A stretch of 64,000 nucleotides of DNA. Source: Drosophila persimilis (taxonomy: Eukaryota > Arthropoda > Insecta > Diptera > Drosophilidae). Within the stretch, counting starts at the first letter, position 1, and each line of letters starts with the position of its first letter. Below the pieces are notes generated by a model that was not told the DNA's origin, searched no databases, and worked only from the letters and a program-made list of their open reading frames with translations. This document shows, piece by piece, positions 49,095 to 59,990 of this stretch. A program made the position numbers and the translations under genes. The stretch spans positions 2,604,001-2,668,000 of the forward strand of contig NW_020825322.1 of assembly GCF_003286085.1 (NCBI RefSeq). The letters run 5' to 3'.

Positions 49095-50575
49095 ATTTTT
49101 TTTGTGCAAATTATTTAGACAGCGAAAGTAATCGTCAAGAGTTGGTTGGTCGAACAGCTCGGACAGCTCGGACCGACGGGGAAAAATTTAAATGAACTTG
49201 GCCGGAGAGGCCAAGGAAAATAAAAAACCAACACGTACGTGGCGAGGCCAATGTACGGGGTCCCGAGCCCCCCCCCCTCCACAGCTCTCAGCTCTTTCTC
49301 GAAACGGTTGCGGGGGAAGCACTAAGACTGGGGCTCTCTGACTTCATTAACAAACAATTCCGATTGGGGGGTAATGGCTGTGGGTAGAGGGCCCTAGCCA
49401 CCACCAACCACTCCACCAACAGCTGTTGCCAATGGCCCCCAGGAATCGAAGGTGCTTTTCATTTGGGCTTATTAAGCCCTTTCCCAGAGAAGGCTGGAGA
49501 GGGGTGCAAAATGTAAGGGGGGTAACGGAAAAGTCTGAGAGCAGCGACGAACTCCAGCCAATGTTCCTTAGGTTTCAAGTCTCAGTGACTTCCATTCACA
49601 GATTACGTGATTTTGTGCGTGAGATGTGAAAGTAATTTCCACAGTAAATATTTCCATATATCATAGATAAATCATAGCTTGAAGATCTTCTTGAATACTA
49701 AATCATATCAAACACATGTGTTTCTTGAGTATTCTAGAAGCTCTATAAATCAATCTGCGTTAAACTGTGACTTTATTAAAACGAGTGACAGGGAATGACT
49801 GAGACGCAATGATCTGGTACAAAATAAAAAAATAAAAATAATGAACTGTCTTGCTTGAAAGGGTTCTTCTCCAGTTCCATTCCATTCGAGCGATCAGCTG
49901 ATTGTGACTTATTCACGGTACGGCTTACCATTCCACAATCACTCTTTGCAGTCGATCATTGCATTCGTTGGTGTTAAATTATGTTCAAATTATAAACTAT
50001 TTTCAGTGAACTCTTGTCAAGTTTTTTCAGTTTTGGAAATTCTTGTAATCGATTCACTGTGACTCCAAGTCACTGCTTAACCTTAAGTTTACACTTGCTT
50101 TTGTCACCCCTTTCACAAGTTCTTTCTCTCTCTCTCCCTCTCTTTCTCTGCTTCTCATCCTCCGGCTCTCTTCTGTGCCCCCGTTGGAACGATAATTACA
50201 TGTCGTCTTAGGCGAGCACACAACCCATTCAGTTGGGGCTTTGGGGGTAGGTCTCTTTAGTTGGAAAGGCGCTCGAGGGTAGGGGCTGGCGAGGTGACTG
50301 GCAAAGTGTTAGTTACATGGGACGCCATTCTCCGCCGCCTGGCACGTAATTTGCTGATTTTGAATTTCGTCTGCGATGGCGGCAAATGAAATGCTTCTGC
50401 ATTTTAATGCTCCCCAGACTGACAGCTGCCTGCCGCCCCACCGCTGGGTGCAACGTGCGCCCCGTCGATGGTGGGGAAGGGGTCGGTATACCAGCCTTCT
50501 GGGGTCTCTCCGAGTTGATCTCTTTCGCTTTGCATTTCGTTATATTTTTATTTCATTTTATATCTCCGTATTCGC
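49095..50575. other. non-coding stretch, nothing notable
   Basis: I see no gene, long repeat or convincing promoter. A CTCTCTC patch lies near 50124-50150. Open frames are short and lack domains. Confidence 0.55.
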
Positions 50576-50932
50576 ATACCCTTGTCGAGGGTACAATGAT
50601 TTTAAGCTAACGAAAAGAAGTACATATGTATTTATTCGAATATACTATTAATACTTAGTACTTGATCTGACTTATGAGTCCAATCCATCAATCAATGTAA
50701 TAGTAAAATGTACATTTATGGATGTGCTTGAGCCTTCAATTTATTTACAGAAGTTAGGATGGGGTCTATTATATAATTTAATTTTCATTAATTACATTCT
50801 TATGAAACACAAAACCTATTTGGTTTATTCATTAATGTCTTGGATAGTCCAAATTCCATAGAAATCGGTCTACTATATCCGATCTATCTGCAAGAGTATC
50901 AAAAGCCTCGGCCTGCAAAGCCCGCCTTACAT
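50576..50932 (+). mobile_element. DINE-1-like Helitron relic
   Basis: The element opens with ATACCCTTGTCGAGGGTA followed by CAATGATTT, nearly identical to the start of the copy at 26252. It closes with CTGCAAGAGTATC, then AGCCTCGGCCTGCAAAGC (hairpin region) and CCGCCTTACATTC. It is about 357 bp, longer than the other copy, with no coding capacity. A T/poly-T tract follows. Family assignment rests on the shared start, AGGGTAT-like motif and 3' hairpin. Confidence 0.6.
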
Positions 50933-53900
50933 TCTAGCTTCTCCTTTTTTTTTTTTTGTTTTTTTTGGGAGGCAGAAAAACTATTTGTTGCTGCCGCTGC
51001 TGTCAACTCCAGGGGGAGGCTGGTTGGGGTCTGAGGCAGCATCAGGCCCCGTGGCTAGCACCCCTCCGGTGGCCCCCGTTTGGTGCGATGGTCCCCATCT
51101 CTTCTTTGCGTAACCCCATGCCCATGCCCATCCCCATGCCCATCCCCATCCCTGGAACATATTTGCACTGTCTGACAATTTTTAAGCAATTTCAGCTCCA
51201 GCTTGGGCATGACTTGGCGCTCGCTTTGGGTGGGACTCCACTCCCCGCACCATTTCCCGACGGCACTGCATCCTGTTTAAATGTTTTCCCTTTCCTTTTC
51301 CATTTTTATTTTTTTACAGTTACTTTGGTAGCAAGGAGCAGGCGGGTACCGGGGAGGGGGAGCAGCGCGTCGTCGAAATTAAAAATAAATTTCACAGTAA
51401 ACACACATAAAAAGAGACGCTGCCATGGATGGGCTCTGGTCCGGGGGCCCAGGTCTTGGCTGGGCGTCAGGGATGTCGGGGTTGTTGTGTGACGAGACCG
51501 GGGCTGGTGGATACATCCGATTAGATTGATCGAATCTCGACCGGAGATATCCTCTGTAAGGCATCGCCATTCCACAAGCGACTTTGCACCTGTTTTTGTT
51601 TCTTTTTTTATCTCTCTTTAAATCATAAATATCCCGAATCCGCCCTCTCATCAAATTTAAAGACTCCAGTATCTATGGCATTACGAATTTCGTATCAATT
51701 AAGACATAATTTCGACACTTGAGTCCCACCGAGTCCCACCAAATAACCCCCCAGTTCAATCAGTTCCTGCCCCTGTTTTGGTCCTGGGTATCCCTTAGAA
51801 AGAAGGAACACGAAAAGAAAAAATAAATTTGTATTGTATGTACACCGAATTTCCAGGGGAACGGAACAGCATCGTAGTGCCAAAAGCCGGACGTTCAAAA
51901 ATAGTTCGACGAGACGGGGACTGGGCGACTGGGGGACTGGGGGACTGTGGATTGGGGACTGCGACACAGGGCTGTCGCTGCGGCAGATTGGCGGTGTCTC
52001 AGCGCAGCGCAGCGCAGCGCCTCTGCCCTTGAATCCGATTTCGGGGCTGGGAGAGTACGGAGAATCGAGAGTGGAGAGTGGATATAGTGCAGAAGCGTGC
52101 CAAGAGCCCGGACGACGTTCAACGGCGTACAGCTGTCCGGGAGATGGGAGTGGGGCGAATGGCGACTCTGGACTTTGGATCGGAGTGGTAGGGGAGGCAG
52201 ATCAGGGAGTGTAACTTACACGTCTGATGCTTATATTTAGCAGCCAGGCAACACAATGATGGAAAATCCAAACGGAGGATAGCAACAGCAACGGCAAAAA
52301 GCGAAGGAAAATGAAAAGCAAAGAAAAGCGACACGACAGATGAAAGAGGAGCGGTGGCGGAGCAGCAAGGGCACAAGCACAGGCTGAGGCAGAGGCAGAG
52401 GCAGAAGCACAGAGAGGAAGTGACGTCTCGACAATGCAGTTGCCATGGAGAGGGCTCCACGGCACGGCGTAACCCTCCTATTTATTCGAAACCCCCTTAA
52501 TGAGCGGCAAAAACTGTCAACTAAATGATGGGGAGCGGATGGCGGATGGCTGCTGGGGTCTGCTCTGGTCTGGTCTGAAGGAAAGGATTCCGATTTGATT
52601 TGATGGAACTGAAATTGATTTCGATTGAGGGGGCATTAAGGACCGACCGTTTGCGTGGTCTAACAATAGATTAAAGAGCCCAGTGACAGCTGCGGACAAA
52701 GGAAATAACTTGGAACTTCACAGAATTTGCTCCCTAAATTGGAACTCAAAGATTTACGCACGCGTTTCCCATTCCATCAAACGAATTCCCAAAAATTTCT
52801 CTGGAAAAATACAGATTGGTATTCGAGAGAAGGCGAAGCTAAAGTTTCATTAAATTCCAAGACATCCGCGATTCTTTCTCTTACAAGAAAATTTAAATCT
52901 CTGAAAACCGTTGGAAGATCGATGTAGAACTATTTTTTGTTCTATAATTTTTATTTTTTTTTTATAAAAATCTACAAAAAAAAAGAGAAATTCTTGTACA
53001 TATGTACATAGGTCGGTTTTGTAGATTAGAAAATTCCCACCGATGCTCCGTCTCTGACCTCGGCCCAATGCCTGCTCGTCTTCGTCGGTTCGGCTCGTCT
53101 GGACAGCTGAGTCGGTCCCAGAATCCTACAAAAAATACAAAAAGGTGTAGTAAGCAAGACACTCCCTCCCCTCCTTTGATAGAGATATTTAGGCATTGCA
53201 GATAATGCAGAGAAATTGGATATATAAAAAAAGAGTATTGAAAAGTATGGAAGAGTACGGGGAGATATGTTTTTTATTTATGTATTTATTTCTAATTGGA
53301 AATATTTCAAAACTACAAGCCCCATTTCGGTGGAACGGAACCCTATCTTGTAGGCCAAAAATTTATGAGATCTCCTTGCTCCTTCTTATCGGGTAGCTCT
53401 GGTTTGCTCGTTTTTATTATGGTTCTGAGATTGTTTATAAACAATAAATGGAAAATGGTAGTCAAGCCGCGATTGGAAATGCATTTTCTTATCCACAGAT
53501 AGATAAAGGGAGAGAGAGGGAGCCATATATGTACATATGTACATATGTACAATGTATGTGCATCCATCTCCTTCTCTGTCGGTTTTGGGTAAATTTAGAG
53601 CTAAGTGAGTGAGGGAGAGAGAGAACAAACGCATCGATATTCCCATGCGGCGGCCATAAATTACGGGACAATTACCCATCGAAAAACGAAGCAGTGGAGG
53701 AGGCAGTCGAACGAAAGAAAGCAGCGCCAAAGAGAGAACCGAAATAAGCAGAAAATTGGAAAAGAGCGCAACGCTGCGGCCCGGCCCCGACACTTCATCA
53801 CGACGCCCGAGCGCCCGCTCGCCCGACCGCCCGCCCGCTCGCTCGCGTACCGCTCCCTCGCAGCGCTGCCACTAAGATTCTACCGTCTCCCGCTCTCACA

Positions 53901-54388
53901 CCCGCCCTCACACGCGTAGTTTAAATTGCGCTCACAGCAATCGTGCCATAAATTCCCCCCCATCCACGCCTTTCCGAAAAGTTGTTTATTTTTGGGTCTA
54001 GGAAAATGTCTCTGCTACTGCTGCTGCTGCAATCTTCTCATCTTTCCATCTTCCAGTCTGCCTATACATATGTAGCATCTACCCCACCAGAGAGACTCTG
54101 TGTTTGTGTATCGATTCAATTATGGAACATTTCCGAATCGACTCATCATGCAGTCGATTGATTAACAAGTATACTGGGAAACCTTCTTTGGCTCCAACAG
54201 CGCCAGATCAAATGGGATATGTTTGTACATACATATGTATGTATATGTTTGATCGGCTTTGGACCTGTCAAGGCAAATCAAAGCTCTACTTCCCAAAAAA
54301 CTGGAAAGCTGGACCATATGTTGTTGGGATCGCACTCTGCAATCCACACAGTCCAGATGTTAGGCCAAAAGGAGAGCACACTGCTTAC
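50933..54388. other. mostly non-coding stretch
   Basis: No supported gene is seen. CATGCCCATCCC-type units lie at 51116-51152. GAGGCA hexamers at about 52385-52405 keep a 113-codon minus-strand frame open (52119-52460). That frame ends near a CGT|GTAAGT donor, but its content is repeat-driven. The palindrome ACATACATATGTATGT lies at 54227-54242. Confidence 0.5.
53600..53900. promoter_or_regulatory. GAGA/PHO-bearing, CpG-rich regulatory candidate
   Basis: GAGAGAGAG lies at about 53615-53624, and GCGGCCATAAAT contains the PHO core GCCAT at 53653-53657. A further GAGAGAAC follows near 53732. Then a GC-rich tract with CGCCCGCTCGC-type repeats spans about 53772-53870, standing out from its surroundings. 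GAGA factor plus PHO sites in a nucleosome-poor GC-rich patch is the known make-up of Drosophila Polycomb response elements and of some promoters. This is motif-based inference only. Confidence 0.3.
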
Positions 54389-54435
54389 CTGCGAAGAGGA
54401 GCACTGCTTACCTGAGGGGGAGGAGCACTGATTGC
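54389..54435 (-). repeat. 23-bp tandem duplication creating twin splice donors
   Basis: Reading the minus strand, CAGTGCTCCTC...CAGGTAAG occurs twice in a row, once ending at each donor, with a few differences (CCCCTCAG against TTCGCAG). Both copies end in the same CAG|GTAAGCAGTG, so the two donors should be of near-equal strength. Confidence 0.7.
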
Positions 54436-54587
54436 GCCAACAGAAGGGGTAGACTGATGTGGGTGATTTGCCAAAAAGGAGAACAGCTGCTGCTGATGCC
54501 GCAGTCGAGGTGTCATGACAGCATTGACCTCTGAAGCTCCTCCAGTTGTTGGTGGTCCACACTCAGTCGCGGCGGAAAGTGGCGCAT
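54412..54587 (-). CDS. internal coding exon of an unidentified large gene
   Basis: Minus strand. CTAAT branch point about 25 nt upstream, acceptor TGATTTGCTGTTAG, then two bases (AT) and 58 open codons ending in CAG at the donor CAG|GTAAGC. The peptide runs from APLSAATECGPPTTGG through TPRLRHQQQLFSFLANHPHQ to ISAPPPQ: a Pro/Ser/Gln-rich linker with no known domain. Codon use is Drosophila-like. A 23-bp near-duplicate of the exon end places a second CAG|GTAAGC donor at 54389. Using it would add 23 nt and shift the frame. Entry needs one base from the previous exon; exit is phase 0. I cannot name the gene. The combination of branch point, acceptor, open frame and donor makes this the best isolated exon in the window. 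Confidence 0.5.
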
Positions 54588-55001
54588 CTAACAGCAAATC
54601 AGTTGGCAATTAGGGTACAACCCCTGCCAGATGGCCAGCGAAAGGAGAGCGAGAGGGAGAGCAAAGCCCCAACTTGAGTTTCATCCACTTCCCCCCTCCC
54701 CCGACTACGATTCCTTATCAATAGCGCCAAGATCTCTTGCACCAGAATAGCCATCGAACCTCAAACGAACCTCGAACGAGCCCCTGTTGCGCTTAACAGT
54801 GGCCTAACAGTCGTCTAACAGCTGTCGAGCCGAAGCCTCTGCCATGCAACATGTGTTTTGTGTCAAGCATGTTGGCATCAAACCCCAGTACTGATTGCAA
54901 CGCAATTATGAGCCCAACCGAACAAATGGGCTATGGAGAGGTATGGACAACGAGGAAAAACAGCACAGCAACATTTAAGAGTCCCACGAACTCCACCTCA
55001 C

Positions 55002-55031
55002 CGTGTTTGATCAACAATATGCCGTGATGGC
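55002..55031 (-). other. candidate 30-nt microexon
   Basis: Minus strand. Acceptor CCCTCTTGCTCAACATACTTGTAG (shown by its parts: CCCTCTTGC, ACTTGTAG), 30 nt, then donor ACG|GTGAGG. In one frame it reads two bases, nine codons (HHGILLIKH) and one base. That exit phase fits the exon at 54412-54587, 414 bp downstream, forming an Asp codon at the junction. On the plus strand the same DNA is also open (around VFDQQYAVMAYKYVEQE), so the coding strand is uncertain. Confidence 0.22.
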
Positions 55032-55565
55032 CTACAAGTATGTTGAGCAAGAGGGTGAGCTCAGCCTTGCATGCGTTGTATTTTCTGGGTCGTTTGGCCT
55101 GTTGTCCATACCCTTTTTGTCATCAGCAACACGCGCTTGTTGCCGAGCAACATTTCCCAGCACCGGCAACATTTGCAGGCGGGCGGTTTTGAAAGCCGGC
55201 CTTGCCGCCCCAATGTATTTCGTATCTCAGAAATTTTTTGTTAGTGACATGGTCGAGACACGTCCATTCACGTTGTGGGCTGCGGGTGTATTCGAAATAT
55301 ATTCGTCGTGTTTATCGTGAAGCGTGAATTCTTTGCATGGAAACATTCGTGAATGAATATTCTTTTTTTGGAATAATAAATAAAAACCTAAGAAATAAAT
55401 AAAAACAAGGGACAGCAGTGAGCAAAAGAACGAAAAAACTTCCTACTTGGATCAATGTGTGAAATTTTCAAAATATATTTGAACAAAAGTGGAAAGATTT
55501 CAACGAAAGAACGAACCTACAAAAGAGTTTGAGTGGCATAAACAAATGTGGCAAAGGCAAATGTC
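55032..55565. other. stretch upstream of the leader exon
   Basis: A plus-strand frame (55003-55320) remains open but encodes no recognised domain. From about 55320 the sequence turns A-rich with many AATAAA-like runs and may be part of an upstream extension of the leader. Confidence 0.4.
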
Positions 55566-55930
55566 AGTTCAGTTCAGTGCAAAAAATAATTGAGTTTTTT
55601 TTATAATTTTTTTTTTATTTCTGGAAAAATTCAAATACACCCCAAAATAATAAAAAGAAAAGAAGAAGAAAAAATAAACAAGTGCAAAGCCAAAAAACGA
55701 TTTTTTTGGTGTGGATTACCAGTGAAGGAAAGTGAAGTGATGGCTTAAATGGATTAAACATAAATAAGAAAACACACTGAGAGAAAGAAAGAGAGAGAGA
55801 GAGAGAGAGAGATATTATGCAGTGTCCAGATAAGTGCGCGATTGTTCCGGCACTAAGATCTATATAGTCCTAATCGTATATTGAAAAAACCGAATATCAT
55901 TCGGGGAAAGGAACCCGTAATACGGCCACT
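55566..55930 (+). other. 5' leader (first) exon of an unidentified gene
   Basis: The initiator TCAGTT (55564-55569, A at 55566) is followed at +28 by AGTTT, four of five matches to the downstream promoter element. The leader is A-rich with a GA repeat (about 55791-55812) and ends in the donor CACT|GTGAGT. It has several short upstream ORFs (ATG GCT TAA, ATG GAT TAA, and a 16-codon one at 55817-55867), so it is non-coding. This is typical of first exons of large regulated Drosophila genes with a long first intron. The start may lie further upstream, since TCAGT recurs and the A-rich leader character begins near 55330. No coding partner is seen within the window. Confidence 0.45.
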
Positions 55931-56553
55931 GTGAGTAGCAATTGTGTTTTGTCTTTTATTTATGGCAATAGTATCCCAAAACCCCTACCCGGAATAAGCC
56001 GCACAATTTTTGGATATTTTGTTTTTTGCTTGGGAAAATGCTCTGGAAAATGCACTAATCCCCCACCAGTAGTTGCACCTCAACTTTGACCTTCTTGTGT
56101 TTGGTTTGGTTTTGTTGATTAAATACGGTTAGGGGCCCCAGCCCACCCACAGTTTCGGGCCTCTGACATTTTCCCTGTTTCGGTGGGTGGTGCACGAATG
56201 GAATGGGATTGGATGTTCCTTAGAATATTCGAAGAGATCCATGAATTACGAGATCCACGGTGTGCCAGTGATCGTGGCAGATATTTCTTTCCTTATGAGT
56301 GGATCCAAATCCAAATATATGTAGATTCTGTACGACAAACATTTACAATATTCCCTTTAAGAATTTTCAATAACAAAAAATGTACACGGTGTAGTCTCAT
56401 TTGTTGTATTCTTAAATATTCAGCGATAATTGAAAATTGTGATCTGATTTCCTATTCACGTTTTACACTTTCCTCTGGGATAGATCTGGTTCTGGCCAGA
56501 CCCTAATTGACTTTTTGTCCGTCTCTACCATTCCATCAGAGGCATCATTCCAT

Positions 56554-56571
56554 CCCCCCCCCCCCCCCCCC
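56554..56571 (+). repeat. 18-base C homopolymer
   Basis: Eighteen consecutive C residues, preceded by CAT and followed by ACTCCC. Long G/C runs are rare in Drosophila. It may be a real unstable tract able to form G-quadruplex or i-motif structure, or its length may be a sequencing or assembly error. Confidence 0.9.
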
Positions 56572-57449
56572 ACTCCCTTTTTCGTGGGGAAAAGCAAATG
56601 CTCTGCTTAGCTCTGCTCCAATCTGTTCATCTTTTGCTCTTCTGGCTTTTGCATGATTTATGATTGCCTCAAAACGATTATCATTCGTAGGCCATTTAGT
56701 AGAAAAAAGAATTATATAAATATATTAGAGCTTGGGGGGAAAAACAAGTTTTCCTCACTTAGTATTGTGTGCCTTCGATTTGCCTGGAGGCTGCAGTGTC
56801 AATGATGCCACTGCCACAGCCAGGGCCCAGAAGCACACTCCACACACACAGATAGACGGATGTACAGATACACAGATGCACAGAGGCTCGGATCTGTATC
56901 TCACAGATACACCGAAGCACACGCACCTGTCCCTTGTCATTACAAAAAAGGCAAGAAAAGTTTCATCTCTGGCTCTGGGCCTCGGTTCCGGGCTTCTGGG
57001 CTAACCTTTTCCTTGGCTCCAGCTCCAGCTCCAGCTCCAGCTTCTGATTCTTCACCTTTTTGCTGCTGCTGGTGCTTCTTGTTATGCCCTGTACTCACTG
57101 GGGTGCAAGGGTATGCTGTTCTCGCACAGCCCTTTCGAGCGTGGCATCGCATTGTATATATTTCATAATTTGCAACAGGGTATCCCCACAGTCGGGAGTC
57201 CAGCTGCCATTTATGGGTATATGGGTGTGTGTGTTGGGGTTTTTTGGATTTTATAATTTGCCCCAATTTGCTGGCATTGCAAATTGCTGAAAACGTCTGA
57301 AACAATCGACAGGCTGAGCGGGGGGAGGCAGGCGCAGGGGCAGGGGCAGAGGCAGGCCGACGGAAGTGCAACATGCTCATGTCGCAACTTGCTGTGGCTC
57401 TTGTTGTTGTTGTTGTTGTTGTTGTTTTTGCTGTAGATATTGATTGCCG

Positions 57450-57481
<32 letters not shown>

Positions 57482-58206
57482 ACCTCCGCGTCCTTTTGCC
57501 TCCTCGATGGCAGTGGGGCATCGGCACCCAACATTTGTTGGATCGTTTTGACGCGTCCTCGTCAGCATGTCGAAACTTATTTTTCCTTTTCAATTTCAGC
57601 TTTCTTTCTTTTTGATTTTTGCTGCTGCTGCTGTTGCCGCTGCTGTTGTTGCCGCTGCTGCTGCTGCGGCTGTCGCTTTGTTAGTTCTTTGCATGCCACA
57701 AATTATGTTTCGGTGCTGCCGCTCGCCGCCTCACCTTGAGAGCTGTCAGCCTTTTTGACAGTTTCTGCTGTGGCGTTGCCACTGATTTGACTGGCGAAGG
57801 AGGCGCCCCATCATCCCCATTCCCCATTCCTCCTGGAGCCCTTTAGGTTGGGGGTTTTTTTTTTGGCTTGAGCCAAAAGCCATGATTGGCTGTCTTTTTA
57901 TACAGTTTGCAACATTTTCTTTTTAAAAAATAATAAACACGATTTTTCCATTAAATGCAAGAAACCCTGTAGGACTAGTCGGAATCCATTCAAGCCCCTC
58001 AAAGTCCGCTACAGATGGGTCCATCGATCTGCATCCAACAGCTGTTTGGCCACTCATTTCTCAAGTCATCTCCAGCCAGAGACGATGCGAGACAGAGGCC
58101 GAGTGAAGAATGGAAAACAATTTATCCCTTGGTTAATTTGGTTAATTGAAGACAATTGAAAGCCGCTTTGCAGTTCATTAAGCCTCATCAGGCGATGAAA
58201 AGCGTC

Positions 58207-58276
58207 TTGCAGCCTCCCAGTCTCCAGCCTCCCAGCCTCCAGTCCCCAGCCATCAGCCTCCAGCCATCAGCCTTAG
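58207..58276 (+). repeat. CAGCCTCCCAGTCTC-type decamer repeats
   Basis: Repeats of CAGCCTCC and CAGCCATCAGC, about ten bases long, are arranged irregularly. They are followed 50 bp later by GTCC tetramers (58325-58360). Confidence 0.75.
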
Positions 58277-59817
58277 ATCCATTCAGCCATCAGCTTCTTG
58301 TTTCTTCATTCTTTTCCATGACCTCCGTCCGTCCGTCCGTCCGTCCGCCCGCCCGTCCGCTCTTCCATGCTGCTTGTTGTCTTGTCGCCAGACTAATTAA
58401 AATATTTGCACTCAAATGCTTAAGCAATAAATATTTGTCAAGCTATCATCATTAGGAGCCCAGAGAGGGGGAGGTTGGAGCGGCTCTGATGGGGCATGCG
58501 GCCTGACCCCAAAAAATAAGTGGAGGCAAAAGAAGAAGCAGCAGCTGAAGAGCTCCACCACTTTGCACCAGGACGGGGGGGTACAAAATGGAAATGGAAA
58601 ATGAAAATCTATGAGAGCGGCATTTTTAAAGTGCCTCCTCCCTCGTCCGACCCCGCACCCCGCACCAGCCCCCAGCCTGCTGCCTGCTGCCCCACTCTCC
58701 ATCCCCCCCCATTCGGTTTGGCCTGCATTTTTGATGAGCTTTAATGGCGCCGCCTTAATGCAAGTGAAGCATACCGCACACACAGCCTTGCCCCTGCCCC
58801 TGCCCCTGCTCCAGCCGCTCATCGATACGTAGAGAGATCCCATCGAGAATGCCAATTAATAGTCATTGATGGGAAAAGTTGTACCAGAGCTCCAGGGCCA
58901 AGAGCCAAAGGAGATGGAGGAGGAGGAGATGGAGGAGGAGAAGTGTGCCGCCGGGTACCTCCTCAAGTCAATAAGTGACTCGAGGGGGGGAAGATTGCTC
59001 TTACGGCCCCGGCCATGTGTGATTCCGTTCCGGGCTTTTGATGGCCTCCCTTCCGCACCCTTCTCAGTCCCCTTTTCGGGGGTTGGCAGACGGCCCAAAA
59101 AAGAACAGGCCACGCGGAATGGGGACAAACATCAAATTAGTCTAAAAATCGCAGCGGTACAGGGCAAGGGAGTGCAGGGGGGAGGAAAGAAGAGATCCAG
59201 AAAGACTGGACTCAAATGGGCATAAAATTTCCTTATTGTCGGTCATTGAATGCCGCACAATAGTTTTGGAATGAGAGTCGAAGGCGAAAATTTATGCCAT
59301 ATGGCCTAGAAATTGGAATAGAATGAGGATTGTGGACAGGGACAGAGGGTGGGAAAGGGGGAGGGGGAGGGAAGATGGCAAAGGGAGGCAAGATTTGGGG
59401 AAGAATTGTTTGAAATGTGATATCAGGACCAGGGGACTCTGGAATACGAGATCTCATCGCCCCTCATTCCCCGAACGGGATCTGTTTTCGCATCTACCAT
59501 CCTGTGGCAGCCGTTTTCATGCGGCAATTGAACTCTGAGTCAGGCCGAAAGAAAAGAAATTGAAAGAACTTATGAAAATGTTTTACAATATCCTTTTCAT
59601 GTTATTACAAGTGTATGTCCTTGTCGTCAGCTTTGTCAAAATGTCTGGCAACGCTTCTACTTCCTGCGCTCTTCCTTCTTGCCCTATGCCTGCCCTCTGC
59701 CACATTTCTTTCGCTTCCAGTGCCCTCCCCCCCGCACCAGACCAAGAAGCTTCTTGGTGTGGAACATCTCTACTCCTCTGGGGCGTCGTCAAGTTCGCGC
59801 TGCGTTTGAATATGTCA

Positions 59818-59990
59818 TTATACCCTGCCAGCGGGCGGGTATTATGATTTCCATCCGATGTTTGTCACAAGCAGCCAAAAGCCAAAGAGCTGTGGAAATA
59901 AAACCACCAAAGTCGATAGCCTATAGTTTTTCCATCATAGTTCCATCATAATCGGATGAAACATAGATTTGAGAATCGTTACCAAAAGAC
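59818..59990 (+). mobile_element. possible DINE-1-like 5' part
   Basis: ATACCCTGCCAGCGGGCGGG then TATTATGATTT resembles the start of DINE-1-type elements (ATACCCTTGCAGGGTATTATAATTT). It is followed by a GTTTGTCACAAGCAG stretch like the usual GTTTGCAACGCAG. No 3' hairpin end was found, so the right boundary is a guess. Confidence 0.35.

Larger units (their letters stand above)
55931..59817. other. probable intron, many tandem repeats
   Basis: Sequence after the leader donor shows no supported exon. Arrays include CTCCAG (57016-57041), TTG (57402-57428), GCAGAG (57452-57480), CTG/TTG (57618-57667), CAGCCTCC-type decamers (58207-58276) and GTCC tetramers (58325-58360). A 217-codon minus-strand frame (56940-57593) crosses three of these arrays and is rejected. 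AGGGTAT-type fragments near 57109 and 57178 recall DINE-1-like ends but are too short. Confidence 0.5.

Noticed and set aside
52119-52460. 113-codon minus-strand frame with a signal-peptide-like start, ending near CGT|GTAAGT
   Set aside because: The Cys/Leu-rich part is produced by GAGGCA repeats on the other strand, and a different frame gives an equally hydrophobic product.
56940-57593. 217-codon minus-strand ORF
   Set aside because: It spans the CTCCAG, TTG and GCAGAG arrays, giving AGAGAG, TTTTTT and LPLPLP runs. Period-6 and period-3 arrays keep frames open without coding.
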